A stretch of DNA of 6,336 nt, taken from positions 1 to 6,336 of the forward strand of contig PMZX01000148.1 of assembly GCA_003170035.1 (NCBI GenBank), in the 5' to 3' direction. Below, one piece after another: positions 5,443 to 6,336 of this stretch. The notes beneath the pieces were generated by a model that had not been told where the DNA came from, searched no databases, and saw only the letters and a list, made by a program, of their open reading frames with translations. The stretch is from Myxococcales bacterium (GTDB lineage Bacteria; Myxococcota_A; Polyangia; Fen-1088). The stretch's first letter is position 1. The number at the start of each line of letters is the position of its first letter. The translations under genes were made by a program, and so were the position numbers.

Positions 5443-6336
5443 TCAGGGGGCGATTTCTCTGACACTGCCGCGCTTGTACCAGAGGCCGTCGGTGCCCACG
5501 TTGTCGCTGCGAAAGTACACGGTGATGTTCGGCTTGCCGGTCTCCGATCCCTGACGGCTCGGATCGCGAGTGAGTTTTGCCGCCGGATCGATGCCGGTGG
5601 CGCAGGCGGTCCCGTTCACGCCGAAATCCGTGCCGGCGTCGATATGCTCGCTGAGCTTCACCCAGGTACCACCACCCGCACCGTCGCTGTCGTCGAGCCA
5701 GAGTTCCTGTTTCACGGTGCCGTCGGCTAGGTCATAGACGACGTGCTTGTACCCGATCCACTGATTGAACGGCATTCCGCCGGCCCACTGGGTCCGGTTG
5801 AGGATGGCGGTCGACTGCGGGTGGCTGGTTTCCTTCTCGAAGTCGATGTGGCCGTCGTAGCGCATGCGGGCGTCGATGCCACGCGTGTCGCACAGGTTTA
5901 CGGTCTCCTGACCTATAGTCCCATGGTTGGTGCGGGCCATGGCCACCATGCCGCCCCAGGCAGTGCCGCTGTCGGCGACGCGCTGGAAGTACATAGTGAT
6001 CTCCACGTCGCGCCACTGGTCGAGCAGCGCCGGGTCGTGCACGTACATGCGGGGCACGCCGCCGGTGATCTTCAGGGTGCCGTTTCCCTCCACCTTGTAA
6101 CTGGCATCACCGTGGTCGGCATCGAACCAGGGGTCGTTGGGATCCTGCCCTTTGAAGGTTCGTACCGGCGCGTCCCACTTCGCGTACCACTCCTTGGCCC
6201 CGGAAAGCGTCGGGTAGAGCATCCGAATCCCAAACCTGTCCAGAGCAGCGGTTCCCCCATCGGTGCCAGCCGTCGCCCTGCCGCCGGTCGCGCTCGCACC
6301 GCCGACGGCGCTGCCGCCCGCGGAAACCACGCTGCT
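5443..6336 (-). CDS. Probable secreted protein with concanavalin/jelly-roll-like domain (5' end beyond window)
   Basis: The frame is open to the window edge: two Ser codons lie upstream of the first possible internal start (GTG at 6330), so the true start and any signal peptide are outside. Numbering from that GTG, residues 1-28 are a Gly/Ala/Ser/Thr-rich linker of the kind that joins a lipoprotein or secretion signal to a folded domain. Residues 32-293 form one compact domain rich in Trp, Tyr, Asp and Gly, with alternating beta-strand-like stretches (for example VEITMYF at 109-115 and NITVYFRSD at 268-276). A polar patch, [10 protein letters not shown] (161-170), could be a ligand or active-site face. 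Only two cysteines are present (147 and 243), possibly a disulfide. The overall look is that of beta-sandwich polysaccharide-binding or polysaccharide-lyase/glucanase-like secreted proteins of soil bacteria, but I recognise no definitive catalytic signature. It ends in TGA just before a candidate terminator, so it is probably a separate transcription unit from the downstream polysaccharide block. Coding is confident; function is tentative. Confidence 0.8.
   Translation of the reverse strand, partial: SSVVSAGGSAVGGASATGGRATAGTDGGTAALDRFGIRMLYPTLSGAKEWYAKWDAPVRTFKGQDPNDPWFDADHGDASYKVEGNGTLKITGGVPRMYVHDPALLDQWRDVEITMYFQRVADSGTAWGGMVAMARTNHGTIGQETVNLCDTRGIDARMRYDGHIDFEKETSHPQSTAILNRTQWAGGMPFNQWIGYKHVVYDLADGTVKQELWLDDSDGAGGGTWVKLSEHIDAGTDFGVNGTACATGIDPAAKLTRDPSRQGSETGKPNITVYFRSDNVGTDGLWYKRGSVREIAP

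Overview
The window is a high-GC fragment in which every supportable gene lies on the minus strand, so the biological reading order runs from high to low coordinates. It looks like part of a surface or exopolysaccharide locus from a Gram-negative bacterium. The Gly/Ala/Ser/Thr-rich linker of the first protein, the GumC/Wzz-type chain-length proteins and the dense overlapping gene packing would suit a myxobacterium-like (Myxococcota) or related soil proteobacterium. That taxonomic guess is inference only.

Layout in transcription order: (1) at 6336-5443, the 3' part of a probable secreted protein with a concanavalin/jelly-roll-like domain, open at the window edge and followed by a candidate terminator; (2) a 229-nt intergenic region holding a candidate sigma70-type promoter; (3) a tightly packed five-gene block at 5213-1063: an RsbW/SpoIIAB-like HATPase serine kinase, a STAS anti-anti-sigma-type protein, a 343-aa Wzz-type protein, a 509-aa GumC/Wzz-type protein, and a 241-aa CpsD/Wze-like P-loop ATPase; (4) after a 101-nt gap, a SAM-dependent methyltransferase with an N-terminal Cys4 zinc-ribbon-like segment (961-35). 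The last 34 nt hold no gene.

Within the block, junctions are 20-nt, 4-nt (GTGA) and 4-nt (ATGA) overlaps plus one 6-nt gap, which indicates co-transcription and translational coupling. The likely theme is control of polysaccharide polymerisation and export. Two inner-membrane chain-length/co-polymerase proteins work with a separate cytoplasmic ATPase, and an upstream kinase/STAS pair could supply a phosphorylation-dependent partner switch. The most notable points are the physical union of a partner-switching pair with the Wzz/Wze genes, and the degenerate ATPase: Walker A is intact, Walker A' and B are altered, and there is no tyrosine tail. This makes it a poor candidate for a conventional bacterial tyrosine autokinase.
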